NCBI GenBank assembly: GCA_036389035.1
Contig: DASVQQ010000016.1
Coordinates: forward strand, 1 to 64,000
Direction: 5' to 3'
DNA: 64,000 bases
From: Jatrophihabitans sp.
Lineage (GTDB): Bacteria; Actinomycetota; Actinomycetes; Mycobacteriales; Jatrophihabitantaceae
The notes beneath the pieces were generated by a model. It was not told the DNA's origin. It saw nothing but the letters and a program-made list of their open reading frames with translations, and did not search any database. This document shows positions 31,561-39,276 of this stretch, in pieces. Position 1 is the first letter of the stretch; each line of letters starts with the position of its first letter. A program made the position numbers and the translations under genes.

Positions 31561-32762
31561 TCCAGTTCCACCCGCAGTTGCACTTCGGTTCCTTGGCCCG
31601 GACTGGACCTGATGCTCGCCGTGCCCTGCTGGCGCTGCAACCGGCCCACGATAGAGCCACGGATGCCCTGCCTGCTCGGGTCGATCCGGTCGGGGTCGAA
31701 ACCGGAGCCGCGATCGCGCACGAAGACCGAGGCGCCGTCCTCAGCAAGCTCGGCGTACACCGACACGCTCGTCACCTGCGCGTGCTTGGCGGCGTTGACC
31801 AGGGCTTCGCGGCTGGCCGCCACCAGCGCGTCCAGCCGGGCGTTCATCGGGTGATCGCCGACCACCACCACGTCCACCGTGATGGCATAGGTGTCCTCGA
31901 CCTCGGCGGCGGCGGCCTGCAGCGCGGCCGCGAACTGGCCGTTGGGCACCCCGCCGCCGTAGAGCTTGGTGCGCAGTTCGCGTTCCTGGCTGCGCGCCAG
32001 CCGGGCGACCTCGCGGGGCTGGTCGGCGCTGCGCTGGATCAGCGCCAGGGTCTGCAGCACCGAGTCGTGCAGGTGCGCGGCGATATCGGCCCGCTCCTCG
32101 TTGCGGATCCGTTCCCGGCGCTCGGTGGACAGGTCCCGCATCAGCTTCAGCCACCACGGGCCGGTGATCAGGGCCAGGCCGCCGGCGGTGACCAGCACCG
32201 CGGCCAGGCCCGCGCCCGCCGCCGAGATGCCTGCCCGGGCCAGGATGAACAGCGCTCCGGCGAGCACCAGGGTGACGCCGGCGATGATCCGCAACCAGCC
32301 GATCCGGTCGGTGGCCCCGACGGCCAGCGACGAGCTCGACAACCGCCGCCAGCGCTCCCGCTCGGTCTCTGACGCCTGCCGCCAGAGCAGCGCCCCGCCG
32401 AAGCAGGCCAGCAACGAGGGCACGAACCACCAGCCCAGCGGCAGGGTGTGCAGGTTGATCAGCAGCACCACCACGGCCACCGCCGCGATCAGGTACTGCA
32501 CCGCATAGCGCGCCGAGCTTTCCGTGCCGTCCTCGGCCCGGGTCCGCAGCACGATCCAGAACGCCCCGTAGAGCAGCACCCCCAGCCCGGCGCTGCCGGC
32601 CAGCAGGACGAAGGCCAGCCGGACGAGGCTGCGCCGCACGCCCAGATGGTCGGCCAGCGCCCCGGCCACCCCGCCGAGCACCCGTCCGCGCACGTTGCGG
32701 TAGAGCCGCGGCGCTTGCTGCGGCTCTACGGAGCTGGGCTCGGTGGACAGGGGCGTGGTCAT
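31557..32762 (-). CDS. Sensor histidine kinase with N-terminal PspC domain
   Basis: The ATG at 32762 gives 401 residues. A PspC domain (YRNVRGRVLGGVAGALADHL) comes first and several membrane helices follow. Then come the HisKA_3 box with the phospho-His in ADIAAHLHDSVLQTLALIQ and the HATPase region (ALVNAAKHAQ, VRDRGSGFDPDRI, RGSIVGRL). The architecture matches actinobacterial PspC-kinases that monitor envelope stress. The frame extends upstream to 32969, overlapping the divergent gene, so the later ATG is preferred. Confidence 0.9.
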   Translation of the reverse strand: MTTPLSTEPSSVEPQQAPRLYRNVRGRVLGGVAGALADHLGVRRSLVRLAFVLLAGSAGLGVLLYGAFWIVLRTRAEDGTESSARYAVQYLIAAVAVVVLLINLHTLPLGWWFVPSLLACFGGALLWRQASETERERWRRLSSSSLAVGATDRIGWLRIIAGVTLVLAGALFILARAGISAAGAGLAAVLVTAGGLALITGPWWLKLMRDLSTERRERIRNEERADIAAHLHDSVLQTLALIQRSADQPREVARLARSQERELRTKLYGGGVPNGQFAAALQAAAAEVEDTYAITVDVVVVGDHPMNARLDALVAASREALVNAAKHAQVTSVSVYAELAEDGASVFVRDRGSGFDPDRIDPSRQGIRGSIVGRLQRQQGTASIRSSPGQGTEVQLRVELE

Positions 32763-32907
32763 CGTGTGCCCATTCTGGCTGCCGCCGGCCCCGGGCGGCA
32801 TCAGGTGAAGGCCCGAGTTCGGCGCCGGTCCTGCTGAGCGCGGCTCAGGGACGGTTGGGGGTGGTTCCCGATACCGTGACGGAGGTCCATTCAGCAGGCT
32901 GAACGGC

Positions 32908-34305
32908 ATGACGATGACTGATCCCGGCTCGGCCGGCCAACCGCCCGGCTCGGGGAACGTCCCTCCCACCCCGCCGCCGCCGCTGTGGCCTGCCCGGCCG
33001 GCGTCCTACGGGCCCGGCCCTGGCGAGTCGGGCCCGCGCCGGTGGCTGCGGCGCAGCCGCGCTGACCGGATGGTCTCCGGGGTCGCGGGCGGGCTGGGCG
33101 AGTACTTCGGCGTGGACCCGGTGATCTTCCGGGTGCTGTTCGCGGTGCTGTCGTTCTTCGGTGGCGTCGGCCTGGTGATGTACGGCCTGGCCTGGCTGCT
33201 GGTGCCCGAGCCCGAGGTCGACACCTCGGCGCTGGACAAGGCCATCCTGGCGCTGCGGGTGCGTCGGGTGCCGCCGTGGCTGGTGCTGATCGGCGGGGCG
33301 GTCGTGTTGTGGGTGGGCTGGTTCTCGTGGTGGTCACCGGGACCGACCTTCCCGGCGATCCTGCTGATGGCAGTGCTGATGCTGGTGCTGATCCGCCGGC
33401 TTGAGCGCTTCGACGCCTCAGCGCCGGGTTCCTCGCCCGTTCCGGGCCCGGCGCCCCTTTCTGGCTCCGCCTCGGGCGCCGGCCACGAGCAGGCCGGGGC
33501 TGCCGCCCCCGCCGCGGCTAGGGTTGACCTGCGCAAGCCCGGCACGCCGGAGAGCCCGACGCTGGAGTGGTCACCGCCGGTGGCAGGCGCCACGGCCGCC
33601 GGGGCGCCGCTGATCGCGCCGCTGAACGACACCCGGCGATCGATGCAGGCCTGGCTGAGCGAGGCCGGGGCCGCGCACCGCCAGCGGGTCCGCCGGCGGC
33701 GGCCGATCAAGGTCGGGGTGGTCCTGTGCCTGGCGATCGCCTGGACCGTGGTGGCCCTGCTGGACGGGTTCAGCCGGGTGCCGTTCCCGGCCTACCTCTG
33801 GGTCGGCCTGGCGGTGCTGGGGACCGGCCTGCTGGTGAGCCTGCTGACCCGGCGCTCGACCCTGTCGCTGCTGGTTCCGATCGTGATCCTGACGGCGGCC
33901 GTGTTCGCCCTGGGCGGCACCCGGACCAGCCTGACCGATGGCTCGGGCGAGGCCGCGTGGAAGCCCACCACGGCCGAGCAGTTGGTCGATCGGCACCAGT
34001 TCGCCGGCCGGGCCGCCTTTGACCTGACAGCCCTGGGCGCCGTTTCCACGCCCCGCACCGTGCACATCCGGCAGGCCGCCGGAGAGGTGCGGGTGCTGCT
34101 GCCGGCCGGCCTGAACGCCACGGTGATCGCTGACGTCCACCTGGGCGAGATCACCGACGGCAGCGACTACGACACCGCTGAGCACCTCGACGGCATGGAC
34201 GTCCACCAGGAGCTCACGCCGCCGGCCGGGGTGACCGGGCAGCCGATCACCATCTACGTGGACCTGGAAGCCGGCCACATCCAGGTGGAGCGCGCCACCA
34301 GCTGA
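32908..34305 (+). CDS. PspC-domain membrane protein with LiaF-like C-terminus
   Basis: The 465-residue protein has a PspC domain near residues 45-110 (RMVSGVAGGLGEYFGVDPVI) and several helices. A long proline/alanine linker follows. The C-terminal soluble domain (VSTPRTVHIRQAAGEVRVLL, LNATVIADVHLGEI) resembles LiaF/DUF2154-type beta domains. It is divergent from the PspC-kinase/regulator pair, probably its target or partner in an envelope-stress circuit. Confidence 0.85.
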   Translation: MTMTDPGSAGQPPGSGNVPPTPPPPLWPARPASYGPGPGESGPRRWLRRSRADRMVSGVAGGLGEYFGVDPVIFRVLFAVLSFFGGVGLVMYGLAWLLVPEPEVDTSALDKAILALRVRRVPPWLVLIGGAVVLWVGWFSWWSPGPTFPAILLMAVLMLVLIRRLERFDASAPGSSPVPGPAPLSGSASGAGHEQAGAAAPAAARVDLRKPGTPESPTLEWSPPVAGATAAGAPLIAPLNDTRRSMQAWLSEAGAAHRQRVRRRRPIKVGVVLCLAIAWTVVALLDGFSRVPFPAYLWVGLAVLGTGLLVSLLTRRSTLSLLVPIVILTAAVFALGGTRTSLTDGSGEAAWKPTTAEQLVDRHQFAGRAAFDLTALGAVSTPRTVHIRQAAGEVRVLLPAGLNATVIADVHLGEITDGSDYDTAEHLDGMDVHQELTPPAGVTGQPITIYVDLEAGHIQVERATS

Positions 34306-34458
34306 GGCGCGGGCTGGCGCTCAGGCCTTGCGGGACAGGGCGGGGTATCGGACCGACCCTGCGTCGTGAGAGCAGTTCACGTTGACAAGGGGCCGGGGTC
34401 GTCATCTGACAGGACCGGCCTTGCCCTCGAGGTCAACACTTGCCTATATGGGTATACG

Positions 34459-34809
34459 ATGGCGCTCATGGCACGCGCCGCGACGACGTCGGACGTCTTC
34501 AACGCGATTGCCGAGCCGCGGCGCCGGGAGATCCTGGTGCTGCTGCAGGCGGGTGAGCGGCCGGTGACCGAGTTGGCCCTGGAGCTGGGGATGACCCTGC
34601 CCGGGGCGTCCAAACATCTGCGGGTGCTCCGGAAGGTCGGGCTGGTGCAGGACCGCAAGGCGGGCAAGCAGCGCCTGTACGGCCTTAACCCGCGCGAGCT
34701 GCGACCTGTCCATGAGTGGGTCAGCGGGTTCGAGCGGTTCTGGAACGAGAGCTTCGACCGGCTGGACGCCTATGTGCAGGACCTCAAGCAGGAAAGACAG
34801 GAGGAGTGA
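34459..34809 (+). CDS. ArsR-family transcription regulator
   Basis: The ATG at 34459 (or 34468) gives 116 or 113 residues. The winged HTH shows VFNAIAEPRRREILVLLQ, VTELALELGMTLPGASKHL and RVLRKVGLVQDRKAGKQRLY, typical of ArsR/SmtB regulators paired with SRPBCC proteins. No metal-binding cysteines are seen. It starts a three-gene operon with the SRPBCC and reductase genes and probably represses it. The short sequence TATATGGGTATA just upstream could be its operator. Confidence 0.88.
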   Translation: MALMARAATTSDVFNAIAEPRRREILVLLQAGERPVTELALELGMTLPGASKHLRVLRKVGLVQDRKAGKQRLYGLNPRELRPVHEWVSGFERFWNESFDRLDAYVQDLKQERQEE

Positions 34810-34812
34810 CCC

Positions 34813-35319
34813 ATGGCAACCACAGGACGGGACGCGCCGGCGCAGTCAGCGACGGCCGACCGCGAGATCGTGATCTCGCGGGTCATCAGTGCCCCACGGG
34901 AGCTGGTGTTCGAGGCGTTCACCGAAGTCCGGCACCTGACGCGATGGTGGGGACCGGAGGGTTTCAGCACCACCACGCGGGCGTTCGAGTTCCGCGTCGG
35001 CGGGGAGTGGGACTTCGTGATGCACGGACCGGACGGGACGGACTACCAGGAGTGGATCACCTGGGCCGAGATCGCCCCGCCGGAGCGGATCGCGCTGCTG
35101 CATGGGGAGTCCCGCGACGACCCCAACGCCTTCGAGTCGGTCCTCACGTTCGAACCCGAGGGCGCGGCGACCCGGATCGAGATGCGCACGGTGTTCGTCA
35201 CCAGAGAGCAGCGCGACGAGGCGGTCGAGAAGTACCACGCAATCGAGGGCGGCCAGCAGACCCTGAGCAACCTGGCTGCCTACGTCACCGAAATCGTTCA
35301 GAAGGTAATCGAGGACTGA
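34813..35319 (+). CDS. SRPBCC/AHSA1-domain protein
   Basis: The 168-residue single-domain protein of the START-like fold is recognised by VISAPRELVFEAFTEVRHLT, RWWGPEGFSTT and the C-terminal helix. It follows the ArsR gene by 3 bases. Such ArsR-SRPBCC pairs are common in actinobacteria. The ligand is unknown. Confidence 0.9.
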   Translation: MATTGRDAPAQSATADREIVISRVISAPRELVFEAFTEVRHLTRWWGPEGFSTTTRAFEFRVGGEWDFVMHGPDGTDYQEWITWAEIAPPERIALLHGESRDDPNAFESVLTFEPEGAATRIEMRTVFVTREQRDEAVEKYHAIEGGQQTLSNLAAYVTEIVQKVIED

Positions 35320-35939
35320 TGGCCCGAATGGTGTTCTTCAGCGTGTCGATGTCGCTGGACGGGTACATCGCGCCTGAGTCCCCCGAGGACTTGATGGGGC
35401 AGCAGTGGATGGAACTGCACGCGTGGATGTTCCAACAGCGGTTCCTCCGGGAGAACCTGAAGCTCGGCGAGGGCGGCGAGGAGGGGCGCGACAACGACAT
35501 CGTGCGGGAGACGTTCGAGCGCACCGGCGCGAACGTGATGGGCAAGCGCATGTTCGACGCCGGCGAGCGGTCGTGGCCGGAGGAGGCGCCGTTCCACACG
35601 CCGGTCTTCGTCCTGACGCACGAGAAGCGTGATCCTTGGGAGCGGCCGGGCGGGACCACCTTCCACTTCGTCAACGACGGTATCGAGACCGCGCTCGACC
35701 AGGCCCGCGAGGCCGCCGGCGACCGAGACGTCCGCATCTCGGGCGGCGGTGCAACGATCCTGGAGTACGTGAACGCCGGCCTGATCGACGAGTTCTCGAT
35801 CGCGCTCTCACCCATGCTGTTCGGCTCCGGAATCCGCTTGTTCGAGGGCGTGGACGCGGGCCGCGTGGCCCTGGAGCCGGTCCGCGCGGAGCCGACTCAG
35901 CGGGTGACCCACCTGACCTACGCCGTCCGGGAGCGGTAA
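35319..35939 (+). CDS. Dihydrofolate-reductase-like (RibD C-terminal) protein
   Basis: The 206-residue protein begins FSVSMSLDGYIAPES and contains GKRMFDAGERSWPEE, PVFVLTHEKR and ISGGGATILEYVNAGLIDEF, typical of the RibD_C/DHFR-like family. The ATG overlaps the SRPBCC stop (TGATG). It is probably an NADPH-dependent reductase of unknown substrate. Confidence 0.88.
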   Translation: MARMVFFSVSMSLDGYIAPESPEDLMGQQWMELHAWMFQQRFLRENLKLGEGGEEGRDNDIVRETFERTGANVMGKRMFDAGERSWPEEAPFHTPVFVLTHEKRDPWERPGGTTFHFVNDGIETALDQAREAAGDRDVRISGGGATILEYVNAGLIDEFSIALSPMLFGSGIRLFEGVDAGRVALEPVRAEPTQRVTHLTYAVRER

Positions 35940-35978
35940 CCGTCTCGAGCTGTCGGTTGCGACTTCCTCGCCAGCGAG

Positions 35979-36050
35979 CTACTTCAGCAACTGGCGGGCG
36001 ATGACCATCCGGTTGATTTGGTTGGTGCCCTCGTAGATCTGGGTGATCTG
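35979..36050 (-). pseudogene. 3' remnant of an acyl-CoA dehydrogenase gene at the element boundary
   Basis: On the minus strand, 23 codons plus TAG (35979-35981) read QITQIYEGTNQI then NRMVIARQLLK, the nearly invariant C-terminus of acyl-CoA dehydrogenases. Upstream of 36050 the similarity stops at once and no further ACAD sequence follows. The excisionase-like and integrase genes begin 160 bases away. This is best read as the host-side 3' fragment left by integration into the gene. Confidence 0.8.
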
Positions 36051-36209
36051 CAGAAGGCCCGTTCGCGCCCCGGTTTCGCGGCTGTCGGCGGCGCGGCTGG
36101 CGCACAGCTGGCGCAGAACCCATTCCGCTCAATGCCCCCTCCTGCCGATGCCTGCCGCCCGGTGCCGGGGCTGATTGCGCGAATCGAGCTACGCCGGACA
36201 GGTCTGGCG

Positions 36210-36608
36210 ATGACCGAGACAACTCACCTCACTGTCCCCGACCACCTGCTGCCGTGCACGCATTTGCCGGTCGGCTCCCCCGCCCGGTTCTCCTGGACCC
36301 TGGAGGACGTCGCCGCCGCCCTGCAGATCAGCGTGCGGCACCTCAAGACCATCCGCGACGAGGACCCGAGCTTTCCAGCGCCGCGGCTGCTCGGCACCGT
36401 GCCCCGCTGGGCGCCGGCGAGCATCGCCCGCTGGCTGGCCTGCGACTCCACGCCGAGGGCTTCAGCGAACGACGAGGACGACGCCCCTGCCGAGGCCGTC
36501 CCAGAGCCGGCCGGCGCCACCCGGCGGCGCAAGCCACCGGCAGGTAGACCAGCGGCCAAGGCCGCCGCGCAGAGCGCGAGCAGCACGGGTCCGGTGTGGC
36601 ATGTCTGA
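36210..36608 (+). CDS. Excisionase-like HTH protein
   Basis: The ATG at 36210 gives 132 residues. The middle contains a MerR/AlpA-like winged HTH (SWTLEDVAAALQISVRHLKT, then FPAPRLLGTVPRWAPASIAR), as in recombination directionality factors. A basic alanine-rich tail follows. It overlaps the integrase start by 8 bases, the usual xis-int arrangement. Confidence 0.72.
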   Translation: MTETTHLTVPDHLLPCTHLPVGSPARFSWTLEDVAAALQISVRHLKTIRDEDPSFPAPRLLGTVPRWAPASIARWLACDSTPRASANDEDDAPAEAVPEPAGATRRRKPPAGRPAAKAAAQSASSTGPVWHV

Positions 36609-37800
36609 GCACACTCCGCGTGGCGCCGTGCCCGCCCGCGTCGACAAGGACAACCGGGTCGCGTTCTACCCCAGCGGCCTGGCCGGCGTCGGGCCGCGCC
36701 GGTACTACCGGGCCAGCTCTACCGTCGAGGCTGAGTCCTTCGCCGAGGCCATCATCAGCCTCGGCCGCGGCGGCGGCCCGCTGGAGACCCACTACACCGA
36801 ACCGGCGTTCATGGCGATGAAAGCGTTCATCGCGCACCTGCAGAACGCGGGCGCCCCGCGCGGCACCTGGGTCCAGTACCGGTCCAACTGGAACTGCTGG
36901 ATGCCGAAGCAGGTCGCGCTCGCCCGTTGCAGCGACCTAGCCGAGTTGCACTGGGCGAGGGTGTTCGCCGCCGCGGTCGAGAACGGCGCCAGCGTCGGCA
37001 CCCTGTCCGCCATCGGTCGCACCCTCGGGGCGCTGATGACATTCGGCATGCACCACGGCTACTTCCAGTCCGAGCCGTTCGGGCCGACCAGGATGCGCCG
37101 GGACGTCGTGCGCGCCGCCAAGCAGGCTGCCATCAGCCGCGACGGCGACAACGCCACCGGCATCACCATCGACCTGTGCCCGGACCCCGACGAGATATAC
37201 GAGTACGCCGAGGCCTTCGAAAGGGTCTATCCCGGCTACGGCCGCCGGCTGGTACTGCTGGCCTTCCACTGCGGTGCCCGCATCATGGAACTGGCCGCGC
37301 TGCGAGCCGACGACATCGACCCCGACCAGCTCACCGTCGCCATCGGAGCACAACTCGACCGCAACCGGCCCTGGCCAGCCACCCGCCTGCCCAAAAATCA
37401 CAAGGCCCGCACCGCAGACCTGTGGGCGGACGGTGACGAGAACGCCCGCTCCCTCATCGCCGACGCCCGGACCCGGCGGGGGCCACACGCAGGCTGGCTC
37501 CTCCCACCGCTACCAGGCATCACGAACTGGGCCGACAAGCTCTCCCACCTGGCCACCGACGCAGCCCGAGCCTGCAGCTGGAAGGACACCTGGACCTTCC
37601 ACTGGGCCCGGCACTCCTACGCCACCTACAGCCTCGCCCCGACCGCCCGTGGCGGCTACGGCCTGGAGCCGCATACGGTGCAGGCATCGCTCGGGCACGC
37701 CGACCCCGCCACCACCCAACGCACCTACGTCCAGCAGCTCCCCCGCGACGCCGATCAGCTGCGGGCACTCACCTCACGGCCAGCCGGTCAGCTGGCCTAA
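36601..37800 (+). CDS. Tyrosine recombinase (integrase)
   Basis: The 399-residue site-specific recombinase has an N-terminal SAM-like core-binding part (about residues 68-150) and a catalytic domain. Catalytic candidates are Arg227 (FHCGARIMELAAL), Lys268 (NHKAR), His334 and Arg337 (TFHWARHSYATYS), His366 (SLGHADPATTQ) and Tyr376 (RTYVQ). The set is complete, so it should be active. It probably integrated the element at the adjacent acyl-CoA dehydrogenase 3' end. Confidence 0.93.
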   Translation: MSEHTPRGAVPARVDKDNRVAFYPSGLAGVGPRRYYRASSTVEAESFAEAIISLGRGGGPLETHYTEPAFMAMKAFIAHLQNAGAPRGTWVQYRSNWNCWMPKQVALARCSDLAELHWARVFAAAVENGASVGTLSAIGRTLGALMTFGMHHGYFQSEPFGPTRMRRDVVRAAKQAAISRDGDNATGITIDLCPDPDEIYEYAEAFERVYPGYGRRLVLLAFHCGARIMELAALRADDIDPDQLTVAIGAQLDRNRPWPATRLPKNHKARTADLWADGDENARSLIADARTRRGPHAGWLLPPLPGITNWADKLSHLATDAARACSWKDTWTFHWARHSYATYSLAPTARGGYGLEPHTVQASLGHADPATTQRTYVQQLPRDADQLRALTSRPAGQLA

Positions 37801-37997
37801 ATCCAACGCCCTGCTCGGCACGAGCCGACTAGCAGAGGGCCTGCCGGTGTCTCCCGGTATTCGGGCACCCTCGCGGCTCATTGCCGGGGTCTCCGCCTAA
37901 TCGACAGACGAGCGGTAGGGATCTCTCGTTCCTAAGAACGATAAGAACCCTAGGATTGATGCTGCGGCAGCGCCGCACAACGGCTAGGGGGTCACGC

Positions 37998-38762
37998 ATG
38001 CAAAGGGCATCTAGTGCGCCGTGTCTGATATGTGAAATCTTGGCCGGCCGCCCCGGGACGCCCTTTGAAGAGGTGCTGCCGAACGTTGAGCGCAGTCAAC
38101 AGATACTTGCTCAGCGCTCGTTGATTGCCGTCGTCGCCGATGTTGCTCCCATCGGACGTGGGCATTGCTTGGTCGTCCCCAACCGTCATGAGCTCTCCGT
38201 CATGCAGCTTACGTCGCTGGAGCGAAGGCAGCTAGCTGATAGCGCCTACGCGGCAAGCCGAGCAATCTCGGCGGCGTTCGGGGGGCCGGTCCTCATGTTC
38301 GAACACGGCCAGTGCCATCACCGCTCCGGGGATCAGGATCCGTGCGGGATCGACCACGCGCACCTGCACGTGGTCGAGTCTGATGAGTTCGCGTGGCAGA
38401 GAATCACAACCGCCTTCAAATTTAAGCCGCACCCAGGCGTGAACGCGTTATGCGCAGTTGAGAATGAACATTCAGGATATCTATTTGTTGAAGTTCCCAA
38501 CGTTCGGGCGGCGGTTTCGTTTCATCCGAATCCGCCCAGTCAAGTGCTGCGTCGATTAGTTGCGCGGCGCGATTCGACTTCAGGAATCCTTTGGAACTGG
38601 AAGGACATGGTGCTTCTCTCGGAGGTTGCCAGTCTGGGCACTCAAATTATGGAGACCATCGCCTTGTTTCGAGACAGCTCAGCATTTCAGGCGCATCTAA
38701 GTGATCCTTTCAAACTGGACCCAGCAATTGAGCCCACACCCAGACTCGAGGAGATCTCGTGA
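37998..38762 (+). CDS. HIT-family nucleotide hydrolase/transferase-like protein
   Basis: The ATG at 37998, after AGGGGG, gives 254 residues. The HIT motif is GIDHAHLHVV, and the N-terminal CLICEILAGR and VVADVAPIGRGHCLVVPN fit the fold. The C-terminal 90 residues are extra and resemble no obvious domain. HIT proteins act on nucleotide phosphoanhydrides or transfer NMP groups. It starts an AT-richer operon with NUDIX, STAND, PfkB-like and methyltransferase genes. Its stop overlaps the NUDIX start (GTGA). Confidence 0.8.
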   Translation: MQRASSAPCLICEILAGRPGTPFEEVLPNVERSQQILAQRSLIAVVADVAPIGRGHCLVVPNRHELSVMQLTSLERRQLADSAYAASRAISAAFGGPVLMFEHGQCHHRSGDQDPCGIDHAHLHVVESDEFAWQRITTAFKFKPHPGVNALCAVENEHSGYLFVEVPNVRAAVSFHPNPPSQVLRRLVARRDSTSGILWNWKDMVLLSEVASLGTQIMETIALFRDSSAFQAHLSDPFKLDPAIEPTPRLEEIS

Positions 38763-39226
38763 CATTCACGGTCCAGTTCGCACAGAAAGCGCTAATTGTC
38801 CGCGACGGCTGCGTTCTGCTGATACAGAAGGGTCCGGGCGACGTCCACAATCCGTATCGATGGGAAGTCCCAGGTGGACGGCTAAAGTCTGCCGAATCAC
38901 TTGATGATCATCTAAAGCGAGAGGTCCTGGAAGAGGTGGGCCTCCATGTCTGGGTAGGCATCCCATTATCGATGTGGTCCTGGCGGCTTGGCGCGGCTGT
39001 CGACTCGCCGACTGTGGTTGCGGTGCTCCGTCTTTGCGTTCCCCTCGCCGGGACACCGACCTCATCGAATCAGGATGAAACAGACTTCATTAGCTCTTGG
39101 GAGTGGACCCCGGCCGAAAAGGTTGCACAGTACGACCTGATTCCCAACGCACGCAAGGCGATACTGGATGCTATCCAAGTCATTCCTGAGTCGCTGGCAT
39201 TAAACCACCGAATCTCTGATTTGTGA
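38759..39226 (+). CDS. NUDIX hydrolase
   Basis: The 155-residue protein starts at the overlapping GTG. The Nudix box is complete (GGRLKSAESLDDHLKREVLE then EVGL, matching Gx5Ex7REUxEExGU), so hydrolysis of a nucleoside-diphosphate-linked compound is likely. The operon context points to nucleotide or nucleotide-sugar chemistry together with HIT and PfkB-like proteins. Confidence 0.9.
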   Translation: MTFTVQFAQKALIVRDGCVLLIQKGPGDVHNPYRWEVPGGRLKSAESLDDHLKREVLEEVGLHVWVGIPLSMWSWRLGAAVDSPTVVAVLRLCVPLAGTPTSSNQDETDFISSWEWTPAEKVAQYDLIPNARKAILDAIQVIPESLALNHRISDL

Positions 39227-39276
39227 GGGCTAAGTGATAGGACCGAAGACTCTGGAACAAGAGACTTATACCCGCG

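Noticed and set aside
35940..36210. tRNA gene as integration site
   Set aside because: No cloverleaf or CCA-like end was found; the sequence is the 3' end of an acyl-CoA dehydrogenase.
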